DNA of 64,000 nucleotides from Christiangramia sabulilitoris (GCF_007050985.1 NZ_VHSF01000003.1:157499-221498), one strand, 5' to 3'; counted from the first letter of the stretch, positions 1 to 8,138 are shown. Made by a program: numbers and translations. Notes: generated by a model from the letters alone, not told the origin.

Positions 1-966
1 GATACAGTACAGGGACAAATACGACCTCCTAAAGAAGGAGAGAAATATTTCCCGCTAATCAAGATCAATAAAATTAACGGACTCGACCCACAAGTGGTAA
101 GAGACCGTGTTTCTTTTGAACACCTTACTCCTTTATTTCCTAAAGATAAATTCAACCTTGCCGAAAAGCAGAGTTCGATCTCTACAAGGGTAATGGATCT
201 TTTTGCTCCTATAGGAAAAGGTCAGCGTGGAATGATCGTTTCGCAGCCTAAGACAGGTAAGACCATGTTGTTGAAAGACATCGCCAATGCAATCGCTGCA
301 AACCATCCTGAAGTTTACCAGATCGTACTTTTGATCGATGAAAGACCAGAGGAAGTTACCGATATGCAGCGTAATGTGAAAGGAGAAGTTGTTGCTTCAA
401 CTTTCGATAAAGAAGCTCACGAACATGTTAGAGTAGCAAATATTGTTCTGGAAAAAGCCAAGCGTTTGGTAGAGTGTGGTCACGATGTAGTGATCCTGCT
501 TGATTCTATCACCAGGCTGGCCAGGGCATACAACACAGTACAACCTGCCAGCGGTAAGGTATTAAGTGGTGGTGTGGACGCCAATGCTCTGCATAAACCT
601 AAGAGATTCTTTGGTGCGGCCCGTAATATTGAAAATGGCGGTTCATTATCTATCATTGCTACGGCACTTACAGAGACCGGTTCCAAGATGGATGAAGTTA
701 TCTTTGAAGAATTTAAAGGTACAGGTAACATGGAGCTTCAGTTAGACAGAAGAATTTCCAATAGAAGAATCTTCCCTGCCATAGACCTTGTTTCTTCAAG
801 TACTCGTAGAGATGATCTTTTACTGGACGAGAATACAATACAGCGTATGTGGGTTCTAAGAAAATATCTTGCAGACATGAATCCCGTGGAAGCCATGGAA
901 TTTATCAACGATAAAATTAGAAACACCCGAAATAACGAAGAGTTTTTAATCTCTATGAACGGTTAA
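1..966 (+). CDS. rho: Transcription termination factor Rho (5' end outside window)
   Basis: Rho is the hexameric RNA-dependent ATPase that terminates transcription at unstructured C-rich RNA. The reading frame is open from base 1, so the start lies upstream; the GTG at 94 is only an internal valine. Visible parts are the end of the RNA-binding region, then the RecA-like ATPase core with a Walker A loop of the form SQPKTGKT (about bases 241-265), the Walker B stretch [16 protein letters not shown] and the conserved Q/R-loop region ending in [11 protein letters not shown]. The C-terminus ([17 protein letters not shown]) is typical of the family. A strong intrinsic terminator follows at once, so the gene ends its own transcription unit. 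Identification is certain; the N-terminal length cannot be judged. Confidence 0.97.
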   Translation, partial: DTVQGQIRPPKEGEKYFPLIKINKINGLDPQVVRDRVSFEHLTPLFPKDKFNLAEKQSSISTRVMDLFAPIGKGQRGMIVSQPKTGKTMLLKDIANAIAANHPEVYQIVLLIDERPEEVTDMQRNVKGEVVASTFDKEAHEHVRVANIVLEKAKRLVECGHDVVILLDSITRLARAYNTVQPASGKVLSGGVDANALHKPKRFFGAARNIENGGSLSIIATALTETGSKMDEVIFEEFKGTGNMELQLDRRISNRRIFPAIDLVSSSTRRDDLLLDENTIQRMWVLRKYLADMNPVEAMEFINDKIRNTRNNEEFLISMNG

Positions 967-989
967 TTATAACTGTTAGACCCTACTTG

Positions 990-1024
990 AAAAGCCGGAA
1001 GATATCTTCTTCCGGCTTTTTTAT
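990..1024 (+). terminator. Intrinsic terminator after rho
   Basis: An inverted repeat (AAAAGCCGGAAGA, loop TATC, TCTTCCGGCTTTT) ends in a T run 24 bases after the rho stop codon. Confidence 0.9.
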
Positions 1025-1109
1025 GTTCAGACATCTCACTTCCCGGTGTATATTTACCCATTATCAACTCCTATCTGGACTGTTGAACAATTTAAGAACT
1101 ACAAACAGA

Positions 1110-1713
1110 CTCATCTTTCGATGAAGCTTTTAGAGCGGGAGACAGGGTTCCCTTCGACTCTGCTCAGGACAGGCTTCTCACCCTGGATTATCTTTTTCAC
1201 AAAATTTCATGCATAAAAAAAAGCCTCATCTTTTCGATGAAGCTTTTAGAGCGGGAGACCGGGTTCCCTTCGACCTTGCTCAGGACAGGCTTCTCACCCT
1301 GGATTATCTTTTTCACAAAATTTCATACATAAAAAAAAAGCCTCATCTTTTCGATGAAGCTTTTAGAGCGGGAGACCGGGTTCCCTTCGACCCTGCTCAG
1401 GACAGGCTTCTCACCCTCTATTATCTTTTTCACAAAATTTCATGCATAAAAAAAAGCCTCATCTTTTCGACGAAGCTTTTAGAGCGGGAGACCGGGTTCC
1501 CTTCGACCTTGCACAGGACAGGCTTCTCACCCTGGATTATCTTTTTCACAAAATTTCATACATAAAAAAAGCCTCATCTTTTCGATGAAGCTTTTAGAGC
1601 GGGAGACCGGGTTCCCTTCGACCTTGCTCAGGACAGGCTTCTCACCCTCTATTATCTTTTTCACAAAATTTCATGCATAAAAAAAAGCCTCATCTTTTCG
1701 ATGAAGCTTTTAG
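1110..1713 (-). repeat. Tandem array of tRNA-Gly 3'-end/terminator units (about 116 bp, five copies)
   Basis: The block gcgggagac recurs at 1135, 1251, 1368, 1484 and 1599 and again inside the real tRNA at 1715, giving spacings of 115-117 bp. Read on the minus strand, each unit carries the last ~17 nt of the tRNA-Gly gene (AACCCGGTCTCCCGCT), the same downstream hairpin terminator with its T run, an A/T-rich spacer, and the sequence CCTGTCCTGAGC followed by GTCGAAGGG. The leftmost copy is degenerate (gacaggg for gaccggg, shortened A run). Only the rightmost copy is attached to a full tRNA. Open frames crossing the array are by-products of its periodicity. It fills the rho/tRNA interval; nothing else is visible there. 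Confidence 0.92.
1679..1712 (-). terminator. Terminator of tRNA-Gly
   Basis: On the minus strand GCTTCATC, loop GAAA, AGATGAGGC is followed by a T run, directly downstream of the tRNA 3' end. The same hairpin is copied in every unit of the array to the left. Confidence 0.85.
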
Positions 1714-1786
1714 AGCGGGAGACCGGGTTCGAACCGGCGACATTCAGCTTGGAAGGCTGACGCTCTACCAACTGAGCTACTCCCGC
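1714..1786 (-). tRNA. tRNA-Gly (anticodon UCC)
   Basis: The 73-nt minus-strand sequence folds as a full cloverleaf. The acceptor stem is GCGGGAG/CTCCCGC, the D arm contains AGCTCAGTTGGTAGAGC, the anticodon stem is TCAGC/GCTGA around the loop CTTCCAA (anticodon TCC), and the T arm is CCGG TTCGAAC CCGG. The discriminator base is U and CCA is not encoded. It reads GGA/GGG glycine codons. A Bacteroidota-type promoter lies just upstream and a hairpin terminator just downstream. Its 3' end is the source of the repeat array to the left. Confidence 0.97.
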
Positions 1787-1795
1787 CTATCGCTG

Positions 1796-1828
1796 CAAAT
1801 ATAATCTGAAACAATTCCAAAATCCAAA
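1796..1828 (-). promoter_or_regulatory. Promoter of tRNA-Gly
   Basis: On the minus strand TTTG (1828-1825), 21 bp, then TATATTTG (1803-1796) match the Bacteroidota -33/-7 consensus TTTG/TAnnTTTG. The -7 box ends 10 bp before the tRNA 5' end. Confidence 0.75.
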
Positions 1829-1833
1829 CAATA

Positions 1834-2286
1834 TCACAGCTTTTTTAAAAAATGATACCCCCTAATAATATAACCTAAATTCATATAGAATTTGTGCGAG
1901 GGAAAATTTTCCACATAGCTATTCAACTCAACTGTTTCACAACCTTTTGCAGCTACATATTCATGAATAAATTCAAAAAGGCTCTGGCCTATTCCCTTTC
2001 TTTGAAAAGCATCGTCTATATAAATATGATCTACCTCACAGGATCTACCGGCATAATGCCTGGTCATAAACCATAAACCAAAGACTCCAATCAGGCGTTT
2101 TTCCATATAAATTCCAAAACATTCGTAATTCTGATCGAACATTTCCAGCAATCTTTTATGCAAAATTTCATCAGAAGGTGGCTCTCTATATAATTTTTTA
2201 AGGTAGGGTATAACCTTGCCTGAACCTTCTTTTAAAATCTTGTTAAATGCCACTTCCATGATTCTGTTTTCTGCTAAAATAGTCAT
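1834..2286 (-). CDS. GNAT-family N-acetyltransferase
   Basis: Predicted acetyl-CoA-dependent N-acetyltransferase of about 150 residues; the substrate cannot be told. The acetyl-CoA pyrophosphate-binding motif QRKGIG lies in the segment VDHIYIDDAFQRKGIGQSL, preceded by the usual beta strand (GVFGLWFMTRHY) and followed by ETVELNSYVENF and a C-terminal FYMNLGYI strand typical of GNAT enzymes. An upstream in-frame ATG at 2322 exists, but a weak -7-like box on the minus strand (TGTATTTG, 2319-2312) would lie inside that longer frame, so I prefer the ATG at 2286. The gene is divergent from clpP. Family assignment is good; specific function unknown. Confidence 0.8.
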   Translation of the reverse strand: MTILAENRIMEVAFNKILKEGSGKVIPYLKKLYREPPSDEILHKRLLEMFDQNYECFGIYMEKRLIGVFGLWFMTRHYAGRSCEVDHIYIDDAFQRKGIGQSLFEFIHEYVAAKGCETVELNSYVENFPSHKFYMNLGYIIRGYHFLKKL

Positions 2287-2324
2287 ATTTTTAGCTTCGA
2301 CTTTAATAAGACAAATACACATAA

Positions 2325-2885
2325 ATGAATTTCATGAAAAGCAAAAACGGTAAGATTCAGGATTTAATCGAAGGTAAATTATTAGAAAAAAGAAAAATTT
2401 ATTTGTGGGGTGAAGTCAATGATAAATCTGCTAAACATGTCATAGACAGGCTGGAATATCTTGATCTTGAAGGTGATGATGAAATTCAATTATTTATTAA
2501 TAGTCCGGGAGGTTATGTAACCGATGGTTTCGCTATGTATGATACCATAATGAGCCTTAATTCCCCGGTATCTACGATTTGCACCGGCCTGGCTGCATCT
2601 ATGGGATCTATCCTGCTTTCTGCCGGAAAAAAAGGCAGAAGATTCATTCAACCTCATGCTAAAGTGATGATCCACCAACCTAGCGGCGGTGCAAGAGGAC
2701 AGGCTTCTAATATTGAGATAGCGGCTAATGAGATCCTTAAAACAAAACATTTAAGTGCAGAGATCCTTGCAGAAAACTGCGGGCAAACTGTTGAAAAAGT
2801 ACTTAAAGACTTTAACCGTGATTATTGGATGGATGCCAATGAATCTATGGAATATGGTATCGTAGATGGAATTTTTCAAAAGTAA
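2325..2885 (+). CDS. clpP: ATP-dependent Clp protease proteolytic subunit-like serine protease
   Basis: ClpP forms the tetradecameric proteolytic barrel that degrades proteins fed by ClpX or ClpA/C. All three catalytic residues are present: Ser92 in GLAASMGS, His117 in VMIHQP and Asp166 in NRDYWM. The oligomer and substrate-binding motif FINSPGG is also kept. At 186 residues it is somewhat short at the N-terminus, with no long propeptide, and a second ATG at 2334 is an alternative start. No clpX is adjacent, unlike the common clpP-clpX pair, so this may be an additional ClpP paralogue rather than the housekeeping one; that is inference. A small acetyltransferase gene follows after 2 bp. Confidence 0.88.
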   Translation: MNFMKSKNGKIQDLIEGKLLEKRKIYLWGEVNDKSAKHVIDRLEYLDLEGDDEIQLFINSPGGYVTDGFAMYDTIMSLNSPVSTICTGLAASMGSILLSAGKKGRRFIQPHAKVMIHQPSGGARGQASNIEIAANEILKTKHLSAEILAENCGQTVEKVLKDFNRDYWMDANESMEYGIVDGIFQK

Positions 2886-2887
2886 TC

Positions 2888-3169
2888 ATGGAGATCAAAC
2901 ATAAGGAAAGTCACAGCCGGGGAATGTTCTATATCGAAAATGATAAGGGATTAATAGGCGAATTGACTTATCATAAAGATGAAAATAATATCCTGACCAT
3001 AGATCATACTGAGGTTAAACGCCAAATGGAAAACCAGGGAATAGCCTCCAGCCTGGTTAAAAAAAGCGTTGAATACGCCCGGGAAAATAATTTCAAAATA
3101 GAACCGCTGTGCCCTTTTGCCGAGGTTCAATTTGACAGAAACGAATCCTACTCAGACGTTCGGGCTTAA
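2888..3169 (+). CDS. Small GNAT-like acetyltransferase (YjdJ/NATD1 type)
   Basis: A 93-residue protein matching the minimal GCN5-related family with one short acetyl-CoA-binding fold. It has the strand-turn IDHTEVKRQMENQGIASSLV, whose QGIASSLV replaces the classical Q/RxxGxG/A loop, then a helix (KKSVEYARENN) and the diagnostic ending PLCPFAEVQFDRN. The conserved Cys-Pro-Phe is characteristic of this small family, whose substrates are largely unknown. It begins 2 bp after clpP and is probably co-transcribed with it. An 8-bp inverted repeat straddles its stop codon. Confidence 0.82.
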   Translation: MEIKHKESHSRGMFYIENDKGLIGELTYHKDENNILTIDHTEVKRQMENQGIASSLVKKSVEYARENNFKIEPLCPFAEVQFDRNESYSDVRA

Positions 3170-3182
3170 AAATGGCCCGAAC
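3158..3182 (+). other. Inverted repeat across a stop codon
   Basis: GTTCGGGC (3158-3165) pairs perfectly with GCCCGAAC (3175-3182) across the acetyltransferase stop codon. There is no T tract, so it is a weak or partial terminator, or an RNA-stabilising hairpin, before the L,D-transpeptidase gene. Confidence 0.5.
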
Positions 3183-3201
3183 TACATATCCTACTTAAAC
3201 T

Positions 3202-4851
3202 ATGCGATTTTCTCCCTATATATTCGTAGTGACCTGCCTGTTCTTAATGAGCAGTTGTAAAAATGACCCTAAAACCTCTTCTTACGATGGGGAGAACGGG
3301 ACTGTAGAATCTGCCAGTGCAGCAGAGGTCACTGAATTAACAGACAGTGGAGAAATTGAAGATTTCCTGGAAGATAGTCCTGAAGGTTCTGAAATCATTT
3401 ATGACCCTGAGTTAGTAACGAAATTTTATCAGGGAAACGAGTTTGAGCCAGTCTGGTCTAAAAATGAACTTAGAAAGGCGCTATTCAGAAACATAGAGAA
3501 TATTGAAGAAGAAGGATTGTTCTTTGAAGATTACCATGGAGAAAAGCTTCAAAAGTTACTGGCCTCTATAGTAACGAATTCAGAAGAAGAAAACTCCCTG
3601 CTGGAAATCCTGCTAACAGATTCGTTCTTAAGGCTTGCAAAAGATCTGGGTAACGGCAAATTAAATCCTAAAGATATCTATGAGATCTGGGGAACCCCAC
3701 TAAATGAGATTGATGCGGTAGCGCTTTTAAATACCGCTTTGTCTGAAGCTGATATAGATCGAACTTTAAATTCGGTAAAACCAGACCATATTGTGTACCG
3801 CGGGTTAAAAAATGCTTTAAAAGAATTCAAAAAAACCAACTGGCGGAATGCTCCTGCTACTAAAATTGAGGCAGGAAAACTGATAAAACCAGGAGAATCT
3901 GATGACCGAATTTTCTCGATTACAAAAAGACTTGCTGAACTTGGTTACTATAAAGGAAGCATTGATTCCACCAATACTAAGTTCAATGATAGTATCCAAA
4001 ATGCATTAAAAGAATTTCAAAAGGAACATGACCTTCAAATTGATGCTTTATTAGGAAATGCTACTATCAAAAACCTGAATTATACCAAAGAAGACAGATT
4101 GCACCAGCTATTGATTAACCTCGAAAGATGGCGCTGGTATCCAAGAGATTTAGGTGAGCATTATATCATTGTAAATATTCCCAACTATGAATTAAGCGTG
4201 GTTAAAGATGGAGACACCGTTCGTTCTCACAAAACCATGGTTGGTACCCAGGTGAGAAAAACTCCTGTATTTTCTGATGAAGTACGTTATGTTATCTACA
4301 ATCCCACCTGGACCATCCCGCCTACCATTAAAAAGAATGATGTAATTCCGGGAGCATCCAGGAATCCCGACTATTTAAAGAAAAAGAATTTGCAGGTTTT
4401 AGATAGCGACGGAAAACTTGTAGATCCATCCAGTATTAACTGGTCGTCTTCCAAGGCACTATCCTATACCTTCCGGCAACCGGCAGGCCCTTCAAATCCA
4501 CTAGGGATTGTCAAGATCATATACCCAAATGAATATATGATCTATTTGCACGATACACCATCAAAAAAATTATTTGAAAACAATGCCCGGGCAGAAAGTT
4601 CTGGCTGTGTAAGGGTGCAGGATGCGCTGGGATTAGCTGGTTATCTTCTAAGTGACCAGGAACAATATTCCGATAAAAAGATCGATGAAATTTTAAAGTC
4701 TGGAAAAACTACCCAAATTGCATTAAAGCAGAAAGTGAAAGTTCACCATTTTTACTGGACCGCCTATCAAAAAAAAGATACCATTAAATTCATTAATGAT
4801 ATCTATGATCTGGACCAAAAACTCTGGAGTTTATTAAAACCCGCAGCCTGA
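3202..4851 (+). CDS. Murein L,D-transpeptidase, YcbB/LdtD-like lipoprotein
   Basis: Predicted periplasmic enzyme that forms 3-3 cross-links in peptidoglycan. The N-terminus is a lipoprotein signal with lipobox LMSSC (Cys19), followed by a low-complexity acidic linker. A scaffold region follows (about 60-230), then a peptidoglycan-binding domain (about 236-285, ITKRLAELGYY to LLGNATIKNLN) and the YkuD catalytic domain (about 319-485). The active-site segment reads HDTPSKKLFE then SSGCVRV, with nucleophile Cys469. Length (549) and domain order fit the LdtD/YcbB type. It runs convergently into a second transpeptidase gene of a different family, with one base between stop codons. Confidence 0.9.
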   Translation: MRFSPYIFVVTCLFLMSSCKNDPKTSSYDGENGTVESASAAEVTELTDSGEIEDFLEDSPEGSEIIYDPELVTKFYQGNEFEPVWSKNELRKALFRNIENIEEEGLFFEDYHGEKLQKLLASIVTNSEEENSLLEILLTDSFLRLAKDLGNGKLNPKDIYEIWGTPLNEIDAVALLNTALSEADIDRTLNSVKPDHIVYRGLKNALKEFKKTNWRNAPATKIEAGKLIKPGESDDRIFSITKRLAELGYYKGSIDSTNTKFNDSIQNALKEFQKEHDLQIDALLGNATIKNLNYTKEDRLHQLLINLERWRWYPRDLGEHYIIVNIPNYELSVVKDGDTVRSHKTMVGTQVRKTPVFSDEVRYVIYNPTWTIPPTIKKNDVIPGASRNPDYLKKKNLQVLDSDGKLVDPSSINWSSSKALSYTFRQPAGPSNPLGIVKIIYPNEYMIYLHDTPSKKLFENNARAESSGCVRVQDALGLAGYLLSDQEQYSDKKIDEILKSGKTTQIALKQKVKVHHFYWTAYQKKDTIKFINDIYDLDQKLWSLLKPAA

Positions 4852-4852
4852 T

Positions 4853-5590
4853 CTATACATTCAGAAAATCTGATTTCGAAAGATAATTTTCATCATTTTT
4901 ATGAATGTAAACTACCGATTTTCCTTTTATTTTATGGATCAAATCTTTGGCTATTTTATTAGGAACCGCGGGACAACCATAACTTCTGCCTAATCTCCCT
5001 ATTCTCTTTATGAACGATGGTTCTGCATAATCTGCACCGTGTATAACCACATATCTGGCACGGGCATTAGAATTGAATTCCTTCTCCATTCCATCTATAA
5101 AAAGTGAAAGTCCGTTTTTGCCATAATAAGTCTCACCGGTAACATAGAAGCCCAGTGAACTCTGATGAGAATTTTGCTTATTCGAAAAGTTCTTCGCGAA
5201 TTCCCCACCCGTATTCTTACCGTGAGCTACGAAGGTGTTAAAAACGACTTCCCGGGTGTCCATATTTAGGATCCACATTCTTTTTTTAGTTGAAGAAAGA
5301 TTAAAATCTATTACCGTTAATAATGGATTAGAAACTTTTCCCGCTTCGTCCAGTTTGGTGTAGCCTAGTATTGCCTTTTCGAAAACTTCAATTTGAGGCA
5401 TGGTCGAATTTTTAAGGGAAAATGATTCATAAAGCTCTGCAACCTTATCATCAGAAGATTCCATCGCCTCGGGGGTTACTGGAAGTTTTTCAGTTATCCT
5501 GGCCTCGATAGTTTTACCTACCCCGGCGGTACTACTGAAAGCGAATGAGAAAAGCAACATTCCAAAAACCGAAAGGATCCTATATTTCAT
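4853..5590 (-). CDS. Murein L,D-transpeptidase catalytic domain protein (YkuD_2 type)
   Basis: Exported 245-residue protein with an N-terminal signal peptide (MKYRILSVFGMLLFSFAFSS). The body matches the YkuD_2 branch: VIDFNLSSTKKRMWILNM, the substrate strand FNTFVAHGKNTGGEF, a catalytic His in VVIHGADYA (about 187) and the nucleophile Cys206 in GRSYGCPAVP. This family is thought to act on peptidoglycan stems, but its exact reaction is less well known than LdtD. It is convergent with the YcbB-like gene, so the two are not co-transcribed although both concern the cell wall. The stretch upstream of it is A/T-rich and gene-free. Confidence 0.86.
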   Translation of the reverse strand: MKYRILSVFGMLLFSFAFSSTAGVGKTIEARITEKLPVTPEAMESSDDKVAELYESFSLKNSTMPQIEVFEKAILGYTKLDEAGKVSNPLLTVIDFNLSSTKKRMWILNMDTREVVFNTFVAHGKNTGGEFAKNFSNKQNSHQSSLGFYVTGETYYGKNGLSLFIDGMEKEFNSNARARYVVIHGADYAEPSFIKRIGRLGRSYGCPAVPNKIAKDLIHKIKGKSVVYIHKNDENYLSKSDFLNV

Positions 5591-6004
5591 ATAATTTCTT
5601 TTTTTAATTTCTGTTAATTAAAACCAAAAGCCTTGCCAACATACAAAATTTAAAAGGCAATTTTAAAAAATGCCCAATTTTAACAATTCGAGCCCTTATT
5701 TTGCTGATAATAGTATATATAATAAGGTTTTAAAGGTCTATAGATAACGTAAAGCAATGGCCTATATTTTAAAGAATATAAATTATCACTGTTAAATTTT
5801 TAAGGGCTTAAAACTCAGGATTTTTAAATATTTTGTTAACCAACATCAGAATTCAGGTTTTAAAATATTTTAGAATTTGATTTCCGTGAATGCTAACCCC
5901 AGATCCAGCCTCGATTCTGAGTTTCGTTTTAGTAAAACATTATAGGGTGTTGGTCTGGCATTACAGGCAATTGTTTTTATCTTTAACCTCAAATTTCAGA
6001 TTCA
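5591..6004. other. A/T-rich intergenic stretch between divergent genes
   Basis: About 410 bp with no convincing reading frame, RNA gene or strong hairpin. It must hold the promoters of the leftward transpeptidase and the rightward gpmI. The only box I can point to is TATCTTTA at 5978-5985, listed separately. Confidence 0.5.
5978..5985 (+). promoter_or_regulatory. Possible -7 box for gpmI
   Basis: TATCTTTA differs from TAnnTTTG only in the last base and lies 19 bp before the gpmI ATG. A TTG at 5950-5952 could be the -33 element, but the 25-bp spacing is long. Confidence 0.35.
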
Positions 6005-7522
6005 ATGCATAAAAAGGTCCTCTTAATGATTCTTGACGGCTGGGGAATTACTCAAAATGAGGAAGTTTCAGCCATAGCCAAAGCGAATACACCCTTTATG
6101 GATTCTCTGCCTTCAAAATTCCCTCATGCTTCTTTGCGAACCGACGGGATGAATGTAGGTCTGCCGGAAGGACAAATGGGAAATTCTGAAGTTGGTCATA
6201 TGAATCTTGGTGCCGGCAGGATTGTCTACCAGGACCTAGTCAAGATCAATATGGCTGTGGAAAAGGATACATTAAAGGATGAACCTGTTCTTGAAACTGC
6301 ACTAAAGTATGCCGTTAAAAACAATAAACCGGTCCATTTTATGGGACTTGTTAGTGACGGTGGCGTACATTCTCATATAAATCATTTAAAAGGTTTGTTA
6401 TCTGCTGCAGAAAGCCTTGGAGTTAAAGACAAATATGTCCATGCTTTTACCGATGGTCGTGATGTGGACCCTCATTCCGGAAAAGGATTTATTGAGTATC
6501 TTAATAAGCACCTGGAAGAAACCAATTCCAAACTGGCTTCGGTCATAGGCAGGTATTATGCCATGGACAGGGATAAACGCTGGGAAAGAGTAAAGCAGGC
6601 CTACGACCTGATCGTAAAAGGTGAAGGAAAGAAAACCCGGGATGCTATTGCAGCTATTCAGGAAAGTTATGATAACGGAATAAGCGATGAGTTCATTCAG
6701 CCAATTGTTCTTACAGACGATGCTGGCGAACCAATAGCTACTCTGAATGAGAAAGATGTGGTTATCTATTTCAATTTCAGAACAGATCGTGGAAGACAGC
6801 TTACGCAGGCATTGTCACAGGATAATTTCCCTGAGTATGACATGAAAAAACTGCCTCTTTATTATGTTACCATGACCAAATATGACGACACCTTTGAAAA
6901 TATATATATCATTTTTCAAAAGTCTAATATTAAAGCTACTCTTGGGGAAGTATTGGAATATGAAGGCAGAAAGCAAATAAGGATCGCCGAAACTGAAAAA
7001 TATCCCCACGTTACTTTTTTCTTTTCCGGAGGCAGGGAAAAACCTTTTGAAGGAGAGAAAAGGATCATGTGTAATTCCCCGAAGGTCGCCACTTATGACC
7101 TTCAGCCGGAAATGAGTGCATATGAGATCAAAGAGAAGATATTGCACGAAATAGATAAGGAATCAGCAGATTTTATATGTTTGAACTTTGCCAATCCAGA
7201 TATGGTAGGTCATACTGGAGATTTTGACGCAGCGGTAAAGGCCTGCGAAACCGTTGATATTTGCGCTAAAGAAGTTGCTGAAGCTGCTTTTGATCACGAT
7301 TATTCTGTGATCATCATTGCCGACCATGGTAACAGCGAAGTGATGAAAAATCCTGACGGAAGTCCAAATACAGCCCATACCACCAATCCTGTACCCTTAA
7401 TACTAATGGACAAGGATGTAAAAAGCATCAAAGACGGCAAGCTTGGAAATATTGCCCCAACCATATTAAAGCTGATGGGAATTACCCAGCCAGATCTAAT
7501 GACAGAAGACCCTTTAATTTAA
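6005..7522 (+). CDS. gpmI: 2,3-bisphosphoglycerate-independent phosphoglycerate mutase
   Basis: Interconverts 3- and 2-phosphoglycerate in glycolysis and gluconeogenesis using two Mn2+ ions and a phosphoserine intermediate. The alkaline-phosphatase-like fold starts with MILDGWG (metal ligand Asp11) and the nucleophile Ser61 sits in GQMGNSEVGHMNLG. The substrate-binding region HAFTDGRDVDP and the C-terminal metal sites LNFANPDMVGHTGD and IIADHGNSE are all present. At 505 residues it has the usual length. It is followed 6 bp later by a thioredoxin-like lipoprotein gene that may be co-transcribed. Confidence 0.97.
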   Translation: MHKKVLLMILDGWGITQNEEVSAIAKANTPFMDSLPSKFPHASLRTDGMNVGLPEGQMGNSEVGHMNLGAGRIVYQDLVKINMAVEKDTLKDEPVLETALKYAVKNNKPVHFMGLVSDGGVHSHINHLKGLLSAAESLGVKDKYVHAFTDGRDVDPHSGKGFIEYLNKHLEETNSKLASVIGRYYAMDRDKRWERVKQAYDLIVKGEGKKTRDAIAAIQESYDNGISDEFIQPIVLTDDAGEPIATLNEKDVVIYFNFRTDRGRQLTQALSQDNFPEYDMKKLPLYYVTMTKYDDTFENIYIIFQKSNIKATLGEVLEYEGRKQIRIAETEKYPHVTFFFSGGREKPFEGEKRIMCNSPKVATYDLQPEMSAYEIKEKILHEIDKESADFICLNFANPDMVGHTGDFDAAVKACETVDICAKEVAEAAFDHDYSVIIIADHGNSEVMKNPDGSPNTAHTTNPVPLILMDKDVKSIKDGKLGNIAPTILKLMGITQPDLMTEDPLI

Positions 7523-7528
7523 TTTATC

Positions 7529-8086
7529 ATGAATAAGTTTTTAATATTTTTTGTCGCAATTGCACTTAGTTGCGGGAACAATGTAAATAAATCGAAAGAT
7601 CTGAGCGAGAATAAGAAAGATCTTAAAACAGAAACAGTGCAGAAAGATATGTTGCTTGGTGATTTTTCAAAGGAAGAACTTCAGCAGAAACCTTTTTCAA
7701 ACTGGTTTCAGCCCGCGTACGAGGATTTCTCTCCAAATTCTGAAGCCATGGCAACCATCAGGGAAAACATTGATGACTATGAGATCAAAGTTTTGATGGG
7801 AACCTGGTGTGGAGACAGCAAAAGAGAGGTTCCAAAATTTTTGAAATTACTGGACGAGGCAAATTATGATTATCAAAAGTTGGAATTAGTTGCGGTAGAC
7901 CGCAATAAAACCACCCCCAATAAAGTTGAAGAAGAACTGGAAGTTCACCGGGTTCCCACGATCATCTTTTATAAGGATGGAAAGGAAGTAAACAGGTTTG
8001 TGGAATATCCCCAAGGACAAAGTATTGAGGAAGATATTGCTAAGATCGTTAGTGGCAAAGAGTACAAAAATTCCTACGCAGATTAA
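7529..8086 (+). CDS. Thioredoxin-fold lipoprotein with a CxxS active site
   Basis: A 185-residue exported protein with lipobox IALSC (Cys15), so likely membrane-anchored in the periplasm. The C-terminal half is a thioredoxin fold: KVLMGTWCGDSKREVPKF corresponds to the active-site helix, and HRVPTIIFYKDG carries the cis-proline. The active site is CGDS, so the second redox cysteine is a serine. That would bar ordinary dithiol reduction and suggests a monothiol, isomerase-like or binding role; this is inference. No partner redox gene is adjacent. It follows gpmI closely. Confidence 0.82.
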   Translation: MNKFLIFFVAIALSCGNNVNKSKDLSENKKDLKTETVQKDMLLGDFSKEELQQKPFSNWFQPAYEDFSPNSEAMATIRENIDDYEIKVLMGTWCGDSKREVPKFLKLLDEANYDYQKLELVAVDRNKTTPNKVEEELEVHRVPTIIFYKDGKEVNRFVEYPQGQSIEEDIAKIVSGKEYKNSYAD

Positions 8087-8126
8087 CTTAATGCCCACCT
8101 AAACCTTTAAAGTAGAAAATATTAAC

Positions 8127-8134
8127 TAATTTCG
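8127..8134 (+). promoter_or_regulatory. Weak -7-like box before the HAD-like gene
   Basis: TAATTTCG matches TAnnTTTG except for one base and ends 4 bp before the ATG at 8139. If used, the transcript would be nearly leaderless. Confidence 0.3.
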
Positions 8135-8138
8135 CATT

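Noticed and set aside
94..966. Complete rho starting at GTG 94
   Set aside because: The frame is open to base 1 with Rho-like sequence ([16 protein letters not shown]), so the gene starts outside.
1209..1565. 118-residue open frame with an internally repeated protein
   Set aside because: It simply reads through the 116-bp tRNA-derived repeat units; periodic DNA without stops explains it and it has no homology I recognise.
1135..1620. Extra tRNA-Gly genes
   Set aside because: The copies hold only the last ~17 nt of the tRNA and its terminator; D and anticodon arms are missing.
1110..1713. CRISPR array
   Set aside because: Unit length 116 bp with near-identical whole units; there are no short repeats alternating with unique spacers and no cas genes.
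5591..6004. Hidden small RNA or gene in the long A/T-rich gap
   Set aside because: No frame, terminator or strong hairpin could be supported.
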